Below, piece by piece: positions 26,325 to 35,120 of a stretch of 64,000 nt of DNA. The position numbers and the translations under genes were made by a program. The stretch is from assembly GCF_021432765.1 (NCBI RefSeq), contig NZ_CP058908.1, positions 124,001 through 188,000 on the forward strand, written 5' to 3'. The notes under the pieces are model-generated. The model did not search any database and was not told the DNA's origin. It saw only the letters and a list, made by a program, of their open reading frames with translations. Position 1 is the stretch's first letter, and every line of letters starts with the position of its first letter. This DNA is from Pseudomonas phenolilytica. Lineage in GTDB: Bacteria; Pseudomonadota; Gammaproteobacteria; Pseudomonadales; Pseudomonadaceae.

Positions 26325-27536
26325 GTGAACAACCCCGCCATCATCCAGAGTCTGCTGGACACCGACTTCTACAAACTGACGATGATGCAGGCCGTGCTGC
26401 ATCACTACCCCAACGCCGAGGTGGAGTGGGCATTCCGCTGCCGCTCGGAAGAAGACCTCAGCCCCTACCTGAGCGCGGTACGCGAGCAGATCGAGGCGCT
26501 TGCCGAGCTAGCAATGAACGCCGAAGAACTGGCCTTCCTCGAACGCATCCCCTACATGCAGCCAGACTTCATCCGCTTTCTCGGCCTGTTTCGCTTCGAC
26601 CTGCGTTACGTGCGCCTGGAAGTCGAAGCGGGCGAACTGGTGATCCACCTGCGCGGCCCGTGGCTGCACGTCATCCTCTTCGAGGTGCCGCTGCTGGCGA
26701 TCATCAGCGAGGTGCGCAATCGGGCCCGCTACCCGCACGTGGGGCCGGAGCAGGCGCTCGAGCGGCTGGACGCCAAGTGCGTCTGGCTGCGCGAGCAAGC
26801 CACGCTCGAGGAACTGGCCGCTTTCAAGCTGGCGGATTTTGGCACCCGTCGGCGCTTTTCCTATGCAGTGCAGACCGCGGTGGTCGAGCGCCTCGCGCAG
26901 TCGTTCCCCGGCGACTTCGTCGGCACCAGCAACGTGCACCTGGCGCGCACGCTCGATCTGCGCCCGATGGGCACGATGGCGCACGAGTGGATCATGGCGC
27001 ACCAGCAGCTCGGCCCGCGGCTGATCGACAGCCAGCGCGCCGCGCTGGACTGCTGGGTTCGGGAATACCGTGGCGCGCTGGGGATCGCGCTGACCGACTG
27101 CATCACCATGGATGCCTTCCTACGCGACTTCGATCTATACTTCGCCAAGCTGTTCGACGGCCTGCGCCATGACTCGGGCGACCCGCTGATCTGGGCGGAG
27201 AAAGCCATCGCCCATTACCACCGCCTGGGCATCGACCCGCGCAGCCGCCAGTTGGTGTTTTCCGACGGTCTGGACTTTCCCCGCGCGCTGACGATCCTGC
27301 GGGCGCTGGCCGGGCGCTGCCGGCCGAGCTTCGGCATCGGCACCGGGCTGACCTGCGACATCGCCGGCGTGGAGCCGACCAACATGGTGATCAAGATGAC
27401 GGCGTGCAACGGCCAACCGGTGGCGAAGATTTCCGACTCGCCGGGCAAGACCCTGTGCCGCGACCCGGCGTTTGTCAGCTACCTGCGACATGTCTTCGCG
27501 GTAGTCGACAGCCCGGTCGCCAAAACCGCGGACTAG
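26325..27536 (+). CDS. pncB: Nicotinate phosphoribosyltransferase
   Basis: 403-residue enzyme of NAD salvage, making nicotinate mononucleotide from nicotinate and PRPP. Diagnostic segments are [62 protein letters not shown] and [10 protein letters not shown]. The likely start is GTG at 26325, after CAGGAACGCCACC, giving [17 protein letters not shown]; the frame is open 27 codons upstream without family match. Its TAG stop overlaps the opposing diguanylate cyclase stop. Confidence 0.93.
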   Translation: MNNPAIIQSLLDTDFYKLTMMQAVLHHYPNAEVEWAFRCRSEEDLSPYLSAVREQIEALAELAMNAEELAFLERIPYMQPDFIRFLGLFRFDLRYVRLEVEAGELVIHLRGPWLHVILFEVPLLAIISEVRNRARYPHVGPEQALERLDAKCVWLREQATLEELAAFKLADFGTRRRFSYAVQTAVVERLAQSFPGDFVGTSNVHLARTLDLRPMGTMAHEWIMAHQQLGPRLIDSQRAALDCWVREYRGALGIALTDCITMDAFLRDFDLYFAKLFDGLRHDSGDPLIWAEKAIAHYHRLGIDPRSRQLVFSDGLDFPRALTILRALAGRCRPSFGIGTGLTCDIAGVEPTNMVIKMTACNGQPVAKISDSPGKTLCRDPAFVSYLRHVFAVVDSPVAKTAD

Positions 27537-28729
27537 CGCTCCAGCACCGCCGTCACGGGCTGGACCATCGTGTATTCAGCGTGACCGTGCAGGCGGTTAC
27601 GGCCGCCGGACTTGGCCTGGTACATGCGCTGGTCGGCAAGTTCCAGCAGCTGGCGGTAGTCCTCGGCGACATCCGCCAGGCGCTCGGAAAGACCGATGCT
27701 GGCGGTCAATGGCTGGCCATCCGGGCGCACGCCCAGACCGTTACCGGCCAGCCGGGCGAGCGCCCGGTGCGCCTGCTGCAGATCGGTGTCCGGCATGATC
27801 AGCAGGAACTCCTCGCCGCCCCAGCGCACCAGGCTGTCGGAGCCACGCAGGGTCGCCACGAGACTGCGCGCGGCATCGCGCAGGACGGCATCGCCGGCCT
27901 CGTGGCCGTAGTTGTCGTTGATCGCCTTGAAGTGATCCAGATCGATGAAGGCCAGCGCCAGCGGGCTGCCGGCACGCTGCGCCGAGTCCCACTGCAGGCG
28001 CAGGATTTCCTCGCCGCTGCCGCGCGAGAAGATGCCGGTCAGCGGATCACGGATGGCCTGGCGCACCAGCGCGATCATGAAGGCCAGCTGGCTCATGCCG
28101 GCCAGGCTGGCAACACCGGCGATCAGGATCAGCAGCCAGAACGCACCGGCGAAGGACGGCCAGTTCAACGTGGCCCAGCTGAGATAGCCGGCCAACGCCT
28201 GCGCCATCAGCAACAGCATGCCGAGCACCAGGCTTTCCACCAGGGTCAACGGGAAGATCGTCAGCCCCGCCATCAGCACGAACGGCAGGAATGCATAACC
28301 GGCACCGACCACCGCCGAGAACTGCGCCAGCTGGTAGGAGCCCAGCAGCGTATGCGAGGCGATGTAGAACACCGTCGGGATGGCGAAGAGGATCGCGATG
28401 GCCCGGTAGGCGTCGAACAGATTGCCGCTCGGCCGGTAGAACAGCAGCAGCCAGGTGAATGCCAGACAGGCCAGCAGGCGAAAACCTGCCAACCGCGCCC
28501 ACAGCGGCGTGTCGAAGACCAGCAGATCGATGATGCTCCACAACGGCGTGAGCACGGCGAAGAGAAAGGCGAACAGCCGCACGCGGTCGACGATCATCAT
28601 CGCGCGGCGCTGGCAGAGCAGCATGGGATGACCGACCGGCGTCAACAGATGGCGCAGCTCACTGCTTTTCAGCTCGCTGGGCAGCAGCGTGGTCAGGCGT
28701 GAGCGAAGCAAATCGATCAGTGCAGTCAT
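27533..28729 (-). CDS. Membrane-bound diguanylate cyclase (GGEEF)
   Basis: 398 residues. An N-terminal membrane region with about six helices (residues ~50-220) is followed by a GGDEF domain: [56 protein letters not shown]. The active site is GGEEF, and an RGSD inhibitory I-site lies five residues ahead, so it should make c-di-GMP with product inhibition. Start at 28729 gives [12 protein letters not shown]; the ribosome site is weak and the frame is open further. Convergent with pncB, sharing the CTAG at the ends. Confidence 0.9.
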   Translation of the reverse strand: MTALIDLLRSRLTTLLPSELKSSELRHLLTPVGHPMLLCQRRAMMIVDRVRLFAFLFAVLTPLWSIIDLLVFDTPLWARLAGFRLLACLAFTWLLLFYRPSGNLFDAYRAIAILFAIPTVFYIASHTLLGSYQLAQFSAVVGAGYAFLPFVLMAGLTIFPLTLVESLVLGMLLLMAQALAGYLSWATLNWPSFAGAFWLLILIAGVASLAGMSQLAFMIALVRQAIRDPLTGIFSRGSGEEILRLQWDSAQRAGSPLALAFIDLDHFKAINDNYGHEAGDAVLRDAARSLVATLRGSDSLVRWGGEEFLLIMPDTDLQQAHRALARLAGNGLGVRPDGQPLTASIGLSERLADVAEDYRQLLELADQRMYQAKSGGRNRLHGHAEYTMVQPVTAVLER

Positions 28730-28868
28730 TGTTGTTCTATCCACGGCAGGGAACACGCGTTCAGCCCCGGCCATTGCCGCACCCTGTGAAATCCCTGGGT
28801 TGCGCATGATGGCTTCCGGCCAGCAGCGCGATCCTAGCGGAGCGGGAAATCGATTCATTGAGCCAGGG

Positions 28869-28923
28869 CAAGAACCCGCGGGGTTTCTTGCACCTGTCGC
28901 GCCGTCCGTCTTTCGGGCGACAG
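28869..28923. other. Two hairpins in the divergent gap between diguanylate cyclase and estA
   Basis: The 304-nt gap 28730-29033 contains CAAGAACCC-GCG-GGGTTTCTTG (28869-28890) and CTGTCGC...GCGACAG (28894-28923), back to back. No open frame there looks coding. They may be part of the estA leader, or a terminator of a short transcript. Confidence 0.4.
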
Positions 28924-29033
28924 CCTGTCCCGACGAATCGCCCTTTGGTGCGCTGTCGCCGCCGGTCCGCCCTGGCTAGCTTGAACGGGCGCCCGAGCGC
29001 GCAGCAGAACAACAACAAGAAGGGAGACACCCG

Positions 29034-30941
29034 ATGCATCCGACGACAAGACCGCTGGCCGCCCTGCTGCTGGCCATCCTTGCCAGCAGCGCGGCAGCCG
29101 CCGACGGCCCGTTCAGCCAGTTCATCAACTTCGGCGACTCGCTCAGCGATGCCGGCAACTTCCCCGACGTCGGCAGCCCGCTGCTGGGTGTCAATCCGAC
29201 CGGCGGCTTGCGCTTCACCAACCGCACCGGTCCGACCTATGGCGACAACAACGTCGAGTACGGCGGCCAGGTCGCCACCCAGCTGCTGGCCGAGCGCCTG
29301 GGACTGACTTCGCTGCCCTCCACGCCGCTGCTCCCGCAACTGCTGACCGGCAACCCGGACGGCACCAACTACGCCGTCGGCGGCTACCGTACCGACCAGA
29401 TTCTCGATTCCATCATCGGCACCTCGACGGTAGCTACCGGCAGCCTGAGCCGCTCGCGCCCCGGCTATCTGGCGGATAACCCGCAGGCCGACCCGGACGC
29501 GCTGTACTACCTCAACGGCGGCGCCAACGACATCTTCCAGCTCTCCAGCCGGCCGATCACCATGGCCGCCGCGGCGGGCGATCTGGTGGCCGGCGTCAGT
29601 GCGCTGGCCGAAGCCGGTGCGCGTTACATCATCGTCTCCGACCTGCCCGACGTCGGCAGCACCCCGCTCGGCACCCTGACCGGCAACAGCGCCCAGCTCA
29701 ATGCCCTCAGCGACCAGTACAACGCCGAGCTCGAGGCACAGCTACGCGGCTCCGGCGCCAACTACGTGCTGCTCAACAGCCGTCTGTTGCTTGAAGAGGT
29801 ACGCGCGGACCTGGCGCAATTCGGCTTTGCCGCCGACGTCAACCAGAACGCCGTGTGCTTCTCCGGCGACAGCTGCCTGGCCGACCCGATCTATGGTCGC
29901 AGCGGCAGCGCCCCCGACCCGGACCGCCTGCTGTTCAACGACGCCGTGCACCCGACCACCGCGCTGCATCGCATCAGCGCCGACTACCTGTATTCGATCG
30001 TCGCGGCGCCCTGGGAGATATCGCGCCTGCCGGAGATGGGTCAGGCGGCGCTGCGCGCGCAGCTGCAACAGCTCGATCAGGAGCTGATGGCCCAGCGTGG
30101 CCGCTGGCAGCCCGTCGGCGAATGGCGCATCCAGGCCGGCGGCGGCTATCGCAGCCCGGATTTCGACGGCTACGGCAGTGGCGACGGCGACAGCCAGTCG
30201 CTGTCGCTGAGCCTGTCCCGCCGACTGAGCGAGCAATGGCTGGCCGGCCTCAGCCTGGCGGTCGGAGAGAACGATGTCAGCCTCGGCGCTGGCGAATCTG
30301 ACTACGACATGCGCAGCTACCTGGCGACCGTCTTTGCCCGTTACGAGCAGGATCGCCTGTTCGCCGATTTCACCCTCAGCGGCGGTCACCTGGACTACCA
30401 CGACCTGGAACGGCGCTTCGCGCTGGGCATCAGCGAGCGCGTCGAGAAGGGCTCCACCGACGGACAGCTCTGGGCGATCGGCAGCAAAGTCGGCTTCAAC
30501 CTGATGCAGCCACAGGATGCGATGCAATTCGGCCCCTTCATCGGGGCGAACTACCAGCGCGTGGAAGTGGATGGCTATAGCGAGCGCGGCGAGCGCTCCA
30601 CCGCGATGACCTTTGCCGATCAGGAGCGCGACTCGCTGCGCTTGTCGCTGGGCCTGTTCGGCGACTTGGCCCTGAGCGAACGCACCCGCCTGTACGGCGA
30701 AGTGGCTCGTGAAGTGGAGCGTGAAGACGATGACCCGGAAGACCTGCGCATGTCGCTCAACAGCGTGCCCGGTAACAGCTTCGAGCTACCCGGCGCGGTG
30801 CCGACGGGCGATCAAACGCGCTTCAGTGTCGGCTTGGCGCATCAGTTGGCCGCTGATCTGGCGCTGCGGGCCAACTACCACTATCGCGGCAACGACAACC
30901 GCGATCATGGCCTGAATCTGTCGATCAGCTGGGATCTGTAA
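29034..30941 (+). CDS. estA: Autotransporter esterase EstA (GDSL family, type Va secretion)
   Basis: 635 residues: signal peptide (cleavage near AAA-DGP), GDSL esterase passenger (~25-345) with nucleophile Ser36 in FGDSLSDAGN, YLNGGANDIF, and catalytic FNDAVHPT, then a linker helix and a ~290-residue C-terminal 12-strand beta-barrel ending in Leu (SISWDL) for outer-membrane translocation. Known EstA stays anchored to the cell surface and affects rhamnolipid production, motility and biofilm in P. aeruginosa. Preceded by AGAAGGGAGACACCCG. Confidence 0.95.
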   Translation: MHPTTRPLAALLLAILASSAAAADGPFSQFINFGDSLSDAGNFPDVGSPLLGVNPTGGLRFTNRTGPTYGDNNVEYGGQVATQLLAERLGLTSLPSTPLLPQLLTGNPDGTNYAVGGYRTDQILDSIIGTSTVATGSLSRSRPGYLADNPQADPDALYYLNGGANDIFQLSSRPITMAAAAGDLVAGVSALAEAGARYIIVSDLPDVGSTPLGTLTGNSAQLNALSDQYNAELEAQLRGSGANYVLLNSRLLLEEVRADLAQFGFAADVNQNAVCFSGDSCLADPIYGRSGSAPDPDRLLFNDAVHPTTALHRISADYLYSIVAAPWEISRLPEMGQAALRAQLQQLDQELMAQRGRWQPVGEWRIQAGGGYRSPDFDGYGSGDGDSQSLSLSLSRRLSEQWLAGLSLAVGENDVSLGAGESDYDMRSYLATVFARYEQDRLFADFTLSGGHLDYHDLERRFALGISERVEKGSTDGQLWAIGSKVGFNLMQPQDAMQFGPFIGANYQRVEVDGYSERGERSTAMTFADQERDSLRLSLGLFGDLALSERTRLYGEVAREVEREDDDPEDLRMSLNSVPGNSFELPGAVPTGDQTRFSVGLAHQLAADLALRANYHYRGNDNRDHGLNLSISWDL

Positions 30942-30948
30942 GCCGTTC

Positions 30949-30971
30949 GGGGCAACCCGTGCGGTTGCCCC
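30949..30971. terminator. Hairpin shared by convergent estA and coiled-coil gene
   Basis: Perfect 9-bp stem GGGGCAACC / GGTTGCCCC with loop CGTGC, 7 nt past the estA stop and 9 nt beyond the opposing stop. No clear T-run. Confidence 0.6.
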
Positions 30972-30980
30972 TGCTTGACG

Positions 30981-31859
30981 TCAGCGCGCGTCGAGCTGGC
31001 CCTGCAGGTTGGCGATCTGGCTCTGCAATGTGGTGATGTTGCGCGTGACCTGGGCCCGGAAGGCGTCGAATTCAGCCGTGTTGGAACTCGCCGCCGGACG
31101 GTTCTCCAGTTCGCTGCGCAACACCAGCAGGTCCTGTTCGAGGCGGCTGATCGCCTGACTCGGATTGCCGCGTTGCTGCAGAGCGGCAACGTCCTTGCCC
31201 AGCGCATCGACGCGACTACGCAGCTGGTCCTGCGCACCCAGCGCCGTTTTCAGCGAGGCCTGTTCGCTGCCCAGGGTCTTGAGATCCGCGACCAGCGTCG
31301 CGCCCGTCTGTTGCTGGGCGCGCAGCTCGCCATCCAGCCCGTCGAGGCGCTTGCCCTGCTCCTGCAGGCGCTGATCCTGATTGCCCTGCTTGCCGGCCAG
31401 GCTCTGCTGCTCGGTGGCGAATGCCTGTTGCTTGCGGGTCAGCTCGATCACCTGTTGTTCGAGCTGCTTGATGCGCAGCTTCACTGCCTCGCTTTCAGTG
31501 GTGACGTTGGATTCGGTCGCCACGACCTTGCCGGAAATGTCGCGCAGGCGGCCCGCGGCGTCTTCGCTGATCCGCGCGAAGCTGTCCTGGGTGGCCACCA
31601 GCTGCATCTCCAGCGCCGCCATGCGCTGGAAGCTCCACCAGACGAACGCGCCGAGGCAGACCGCGAGCACCACCACCAGCACCCACAGCGGCGCGGTACT
31701 GCCCGCGCGACGCTTCTGCCGCGCGCGCCCGGTTTCGCCACGCTCGACGGCAGGCTTGTGGAGCGGCTCCAGATCCGGCGCCGGATAAGGCTCTTCGCGA
31801 TCCCGGGCCGCAGAGAGGCTGGGGATATGGTCCAGTTCGTCGTGAGCATCGTTGCGCAT
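30981..31859 (-). CDS. Single-pass membrane protein with long periplasmic coiled coil
   Basis: 292 residues. A hydrophilic, basic cytoplasmic N-terminus (~1-56, ending RARQKRRAG) precedes one membrane helix (TAPLWVLVVVLAVCLGAFVW) and ~215 residues of heptad-rich coiled coil (KLRIKQLEQQVIELTRKQQ, RISRLEQDLLVLRSELE). I recognise no enzyme motif; database names for such proteins ('ATPase', KfrA-like) are not supported by the sequence. Start at 31859 chosen because upstream sequence is unconserved in composition. A TATACT -10-like hexamer lies 43-48 nt upstream (31902-31907 on the minus strand). Confidence 0.75.
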   Translation of the reverse strand: MRNDAHDELDHIPSLSAARDREEPYPAPDLEPLHKPAVERGETGRARQKRRAGSTAPLWVLVVVLAVCLGAFVWWSFQRMAALEMQLVATQDSFARISEDAAGRLRDISGKVVATESNVTTESEAVKLRIKQLEQQVIELTRKQQAFATEQQSLAGKQGNQDQRLQEQGKRLDGLDGELRAQQQTGATLVADLKTLGSEQASLKTALGAQDQLRSRVDALGKDVAALQQRGNPSQAISRLEQDLLVLRSELENRPAASSNTAEFDAFRAQVTRNITTLQSQIANLQGQLDAR

Positions 31860-32312
31860 GGGATACCTTTCAGGATGGCGCGAAGCAAAAAAACAGCGCG
31901 CAGTATAACGATTCGGCCATGCCACAGCAGGCACGGCGGCGCGGTGGCACTGCACCGTCACGAGGCAGCGCGCACCGGCGCTGCGCACGGCTGCACGGGC
32001 CAGCCCCGACGGATGCGCCAAGCGTGGCGCTCGCCAGCAGCCCGACCCGCGCGGATCGCGCCTGCCGGTGCGGTCGCGCGGAAAAATGAGGATGAAACGG
32101 CAAGCTGGTACGCCGCTTGCTCATACCTTCCTGCCAGCGGATCGACGCCTGCCGACACGGATGTCGGACCCACAACTCCGGTCAGGCAAACGCCTTAGGC
32201 GAGTCCCGCTCGTTTCATTCGCCTGCCGGCCGCGCTACCGCCCGGATGCAAACGGCATGAACCAGCCGATGGTTGCGGTGGTTCTGCGACAGCCTGCCGG
32301 GCGCGCGCAATC
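31860..32312. other. 453-nt intergenic stretch without a supportable gene
   Basis: Between the start of the coiled-coil gene and the stop of argP. Short frames on both strands here are arginine/proline-rich or Cys/His-scattered, have no ribosome site and resemble GC-frame noise. The only signal I see is the probable -10 of the coiled-coil gene. Confidence 0.5.
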
Positions 32313-33203
32313 TCACTCGGTCACCAGCCAGCGTCCGGCACAACGCAACAGGTGACGGGTCAGTTCATCCAACAGCGCGCCGCCGTTGCGCCAGTGATGC
32401 CAGTACAACGGCACATCGATGGGCGGGCCGGACAGCACATCGACCAGCTCGCCGCGCGCAAGTTCGCCGCGCACCTGCAACTGCGGCACCAGCCCCCAGC
32501 CAAGCCCGCTCTGCAGCATCCGCACGAAGCCTTCGGACGACGGACACAGATGGTGGATGAAGCCGTCCGAACCGCCGATGGAAGCCATGTAGCGATGCTG
32601 CAGGCGATCATCGGGGCCGAACACGATGGCCGGCGCGCGCGCCAGCGTCTCGGCGCTCGGCTGGCTGCCGAGGTAGCGCCGCTGGAATGCCGGGCTGGCC
32701 AGCGCGCGGTAACGCATCGCGCCCAGATACTGGCTGCGCGCACCGGCCAGCGGGCGCTCGGCCGCGCAGACACAGCCAGCCACCTCGCCGGCGCGCATGC
32801 GCTTGAGGCCGACCGCCTGGTCCTCCACGACATGATCGAGCAGCACCGCATGCTCGGTGCAAAACGGCGCGACGGCCTCGGCCCACCAGGTCGCCAGACT
32901 GTCGGCATTCAGCGCGATACGCAGTCGCTCGGGCAGACGATTCTCGTCCAGCGTCGGCACCTGGCCCTGCAGGTCACGCTCCAGCAGGCGCACCTGCTGC
33001 ACATGGTTGAGCAGCCGCTGGCCCAGCTCGGTCGGCCGTGGCGGCACGCCGCGCAGCAGTACCGGCTGGCCGACCCGCGCTTCGAGCAGCTTGATGCGCT
33101 GCGACACCGCCGATTGCGAGAGGCCGAGCACTGCGGCAGCGCGCTCGAAGCCGGCCTGCTCGACCACCGCGGCCAGCGCGGCCAGCAGCTTGTAATCGAA
33201 CAT
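32313..33203 (-). CDS. argP: LysR-family regulator ArgP (IciA)
   Basis: 296 residues. The N-terminal helix-turn-helix MFDYKLLAALAAVVEQAGFE / LGLSQSAVSQRIKLLEARVG and the effector domain (LRIALNADSLATWWAEAV, FGPDDRLQHRYM, GLGWGLVPQLQV) match ArgP. In E. coli ArgP activates the arginine exporter argO according to the lysine/arginine ratio. The divergent argO here supports the same role; 92 nt separate the two starts. Confidence 0.92.
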   Translation of the reverse strand: MFDYKLLAALAAVVEQAGFERAAAVLGLSQSAVSQRIKLLEARVGQPVLLRGVPPRPTELGQRLLNHVQQVRLLERDLQGQVPTLDENRLPERLRIALNADSLATWWAEAVAPFCTEHAVLLDHVVEDQAVGLKRMRAGEVAGCVCAAERPLAGARSQYLGAMRYRALASPAFQRRYLGSQPSAETLARAPAIVFGPDDRLQHRYMASIGGSDGFIHHLCPSSEGFVRMLQSGLGWGLVPQLQVRGELARGELVDVLSGPPIDVPLYWHHWRNGGALLDELTRHLLRCAGRWLVTE

Positions 33204-33295
33204 CTGTTTTCCTAATGAGGGTTAACGAAGATTCGTTTCTCTTATATTCCTCCCCGCCCCAGACTGCCAGCCTGGACTTCGACAAGGCGGCGAAT

Positions 33296-33907
33296 ATGGG
33301 AACCCTCTGGAGCAGTTACCTGAACGGGCTGGCGGTCACCGCCGGGCTGATCGTCGCCATCGGCGCGCAGAACGCCTTCGTTCTCGCACAGAGCCTGCGC
33401 CGTGAGCATCACCTGCCGGTCGCCGCGCTCTGCGTGCTCTGCGATGCGATCCTGATCAGCCTCGGTGTGTTCGGCCTGGCGGCGATCCTGGCGCAGAACC
33501 CAACGTTGCTGGCGATCACCCGCTGGGGCGGCGTGGCCTTCCTGCTGTGGTACGGCGTCGCGGCGCTGCGCCGTGCCGTGCGGCCGCAGGCACTGCAGCA
33601 ACAGGGCAACGGCGAACGCCGCTCGCGGCGCGCGGTACTGCTCGCCGCGCTGGCGGTGACCCTGCTCAATCCGCATGTCTATCTCGACACGGTGTTGCTG
33701 ATCGGCTCGCTCGGTGCGCAGCAGCCGGCGCCCGGCGCCTACACGCTGGGCGCGGCGAGCGCGTCGATGCTGTGGTTCCTCGCCCTTGCGCTGGGCGGCG
33801 CCTGGCTCGCGCCCTGGCTGGCACGCCCGCTGACCTGGCGACTGATCGATGTCGGCGTCGCTGCGATGATGTTCGCCGTCGCGCTGCAGCTGGCCGTACC
33901 CGACTGA
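33296..33907 (+). CDS. argO: Arginine/lysine exporter ArgO (LysE family)
   Basis: 203-residue membrane protein with six hydrophobic segments. The N-terminal LAVTAGLIVAIGAQNAFVLAQSLRREHHL and central LAVTLLNPHVYLDTVLLIGSLGAQ are the two LysE/ArgO signatures. Exports basic amino acids under ArgP control. Start at 33296 (MGTLWSSYLNG) follows AAGGCG; 27 codons of upstream open frame overlap the argP promoter region and are unlikely to be translated. Confidence 0.93.
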   Translation: MGTLWSSYLNGLAVTAGLIVAIGAQNAFVLAQSLRREHHLPVAALCVLCDAILISLGVFGLAAILAQNPTLLAITRWGGVAFLLWYGVAALRRAVRPQALQQQGNGERRSRRAVLLAALAVTLLNPHVYLDTVLLIGSLGAQQPAPGAYTLGAASASMLWFLALALGGAWLAPWLARPLTWRLIDVGVAAMMFAVALQLAVPD

Positions 33908-34262
33908 GCGGCTCGTCGCGGTCGACGGCAAGGAACGACACCGTCGCAGCGGGGTCCACGCATGGCGACTTCCGCGCGGGCGCGCATCGTAAAGCTGCGC
34001 CGCAAGCGCCCGGAGCAGGTTTGCCCACACAGTTGCCGCGTGGTTTTGCCGCAGGGTGGGTGCTATGATCCGGCGTTCGCGGGTTGAGCTTCAGCCCGCC
34101 TGTCCGGCCGACCGTGAACGGCCAGAGTTCGCGCAAAGATCGTGGTGAGCGAAGGGAAAACAGCCGAGACGAGCAGGGTGCGTGCAGCATTCGCCTCTGT
34201 CCCCATCGCAGCTGCCCCCGCCCGCCGCATCATGTCCTCGACACCTGAGTAGGAGATACATC
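33908..34262 (+). promoter_or_regulatory. sodB upstream region: extended -10 promoter and long structured leader
   Basis: 355 nt without a gene. TGCTATGAT at 34061-34069 is an extended -10 element, placing the transcript start near 34076 and leaving a ~185-nt leader. The leader can form GCGGG...CCCGC (about 34079-34099) and GGCC...GGCC stems. In pseudomonads sodB is normally silenced under iron limitation by PrrF small RNAs near the ribosome site (AGGAGATACATC here). No Fur box is obvious. Confidence 0.5.
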
Positions 34263-34844
34263 ATGGCTTTCGAATTGCCGCCGCTGCCGTACGCTAAGAA
34301 TGCTCTCGAGCCGCACATGTCCGCCGAAACCCTGGACTACCACCACGACAAGCACCACGCTGCCTACGTGACCAACCTGAACAACCTGGTCCCGGGCACC
34401 GAGTTCGAAGGCAAGGACCTGGAAAGCATCATCAAGTCCTCCTCGGGCGGTATCTTCAACAACGCCGCTCAGGTCTGGAACCACACCTTCTTCTGGAACT
34501 GCCTGGCACCCAACGCCGGCGGCCAGCCGAGCGGCGCGCTGGCTGACGCCATCAATGCCTCCTTCGGCTCCTTCGACAAGTTCAAGGAAGAATTCACCAA
34601 GACCGCCATCGGCACCTTCGGCTCCGGCTGGGCCTGGCTGGTGAAGAAATCCGACGGCAGCCTGGGCCTGGCCAGCACCATCGGCGCCGGCAACCCCATG
34701 ACCGCCGGGGACAAGCCGCTGCTGACCTGCGACGTGTGGGAGCACGCCTACTACATCGACTACCGCAACGCTCGTCCGAAGTTCGTCGAAGCGTTCTGGA
34801 ACCTGGTCAACTGGGATTTCGTCGCGAAAAACTTCGCCGGCTGA
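34263..34844 (+). CDS. sodB: Iron superoxide dismutase
   Basis: 193-residue cytoplasmic enzyme dismutating superoxide. Metal ligands are visible at the canonical positions: His27 (DYHHDKHH), His74 (VWNHTFFW), Asp157 and His161 ([12 protein letters not shown]). Gln70 in NNAAQVWNH is the residue marking iron- rather than manganese-type enzymes. Start follows GTAGGAGATACATC. Located between argO and bifA, the same order as in P. aeruginosa. Confidence 0.97.
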   Translation: MAFELPPLPYAKNALEPHMSAETLDYHHDKHHAAYVTNLNNLVPGTEFEGKDLESIIKSSSGGIFNNAAQVWNHTFFWNCLAPNAGGQPSGALADAINASFGSFDKFKEEFTKTAIGTFGSGWAWLVKKSDGSLGLASTIGAGNPMTAGDKPLLTCDVWEHAYYIDYRNARPKFVEAFWNLVNWDFVAKNFAG

Positions 34845-34855
34845 TCCAGCCGTTC

Positions 34856-34936
34856 CGGCTGTCCGTGCGCACCTGCATGCCGGACAGCCAGGCCAGTCCC
34901 CCGAAAATGCCCGCTTCGTCAGTTGCGGGCATTTTT
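34856..34936 (+). terminator. Tandem hairpins ending sodB transcription
   Basis: First a 9-bp stem GGCTGTCCG / CGGACAGCC (34856-34889, 16-nt loop), then AAAATGCCCGC - 10-nt loop - GCGGGCATTTTT (34904-34936), a classical intrinsic terminator. Confidence 0.88.
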
Positions 34937-35120
34937 CGTTCAAGCCCGGCAGAACCCGGCCGATGTGACGGGTAGCGCAAGCATCGCCCGGGCGTGTCGT
35001 GCACGCTGCGAGGCATGCCCGACCTTAGCGTCATAGTTCGATCACAAGGTTTTTTGACGACACCGCCATGACTATCAATACTTGCGCAACCAAGCACCGG
35101 CACGGAAAAGGGATCTTCTC

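Noticed and set aside
31870..32355. Several 60-101 codon frames in the 453-nt gap before argP
   Set aside because: Arg/Pro-rich or Cys-scattered, overlapping each other on both strands, without ribosome sites.
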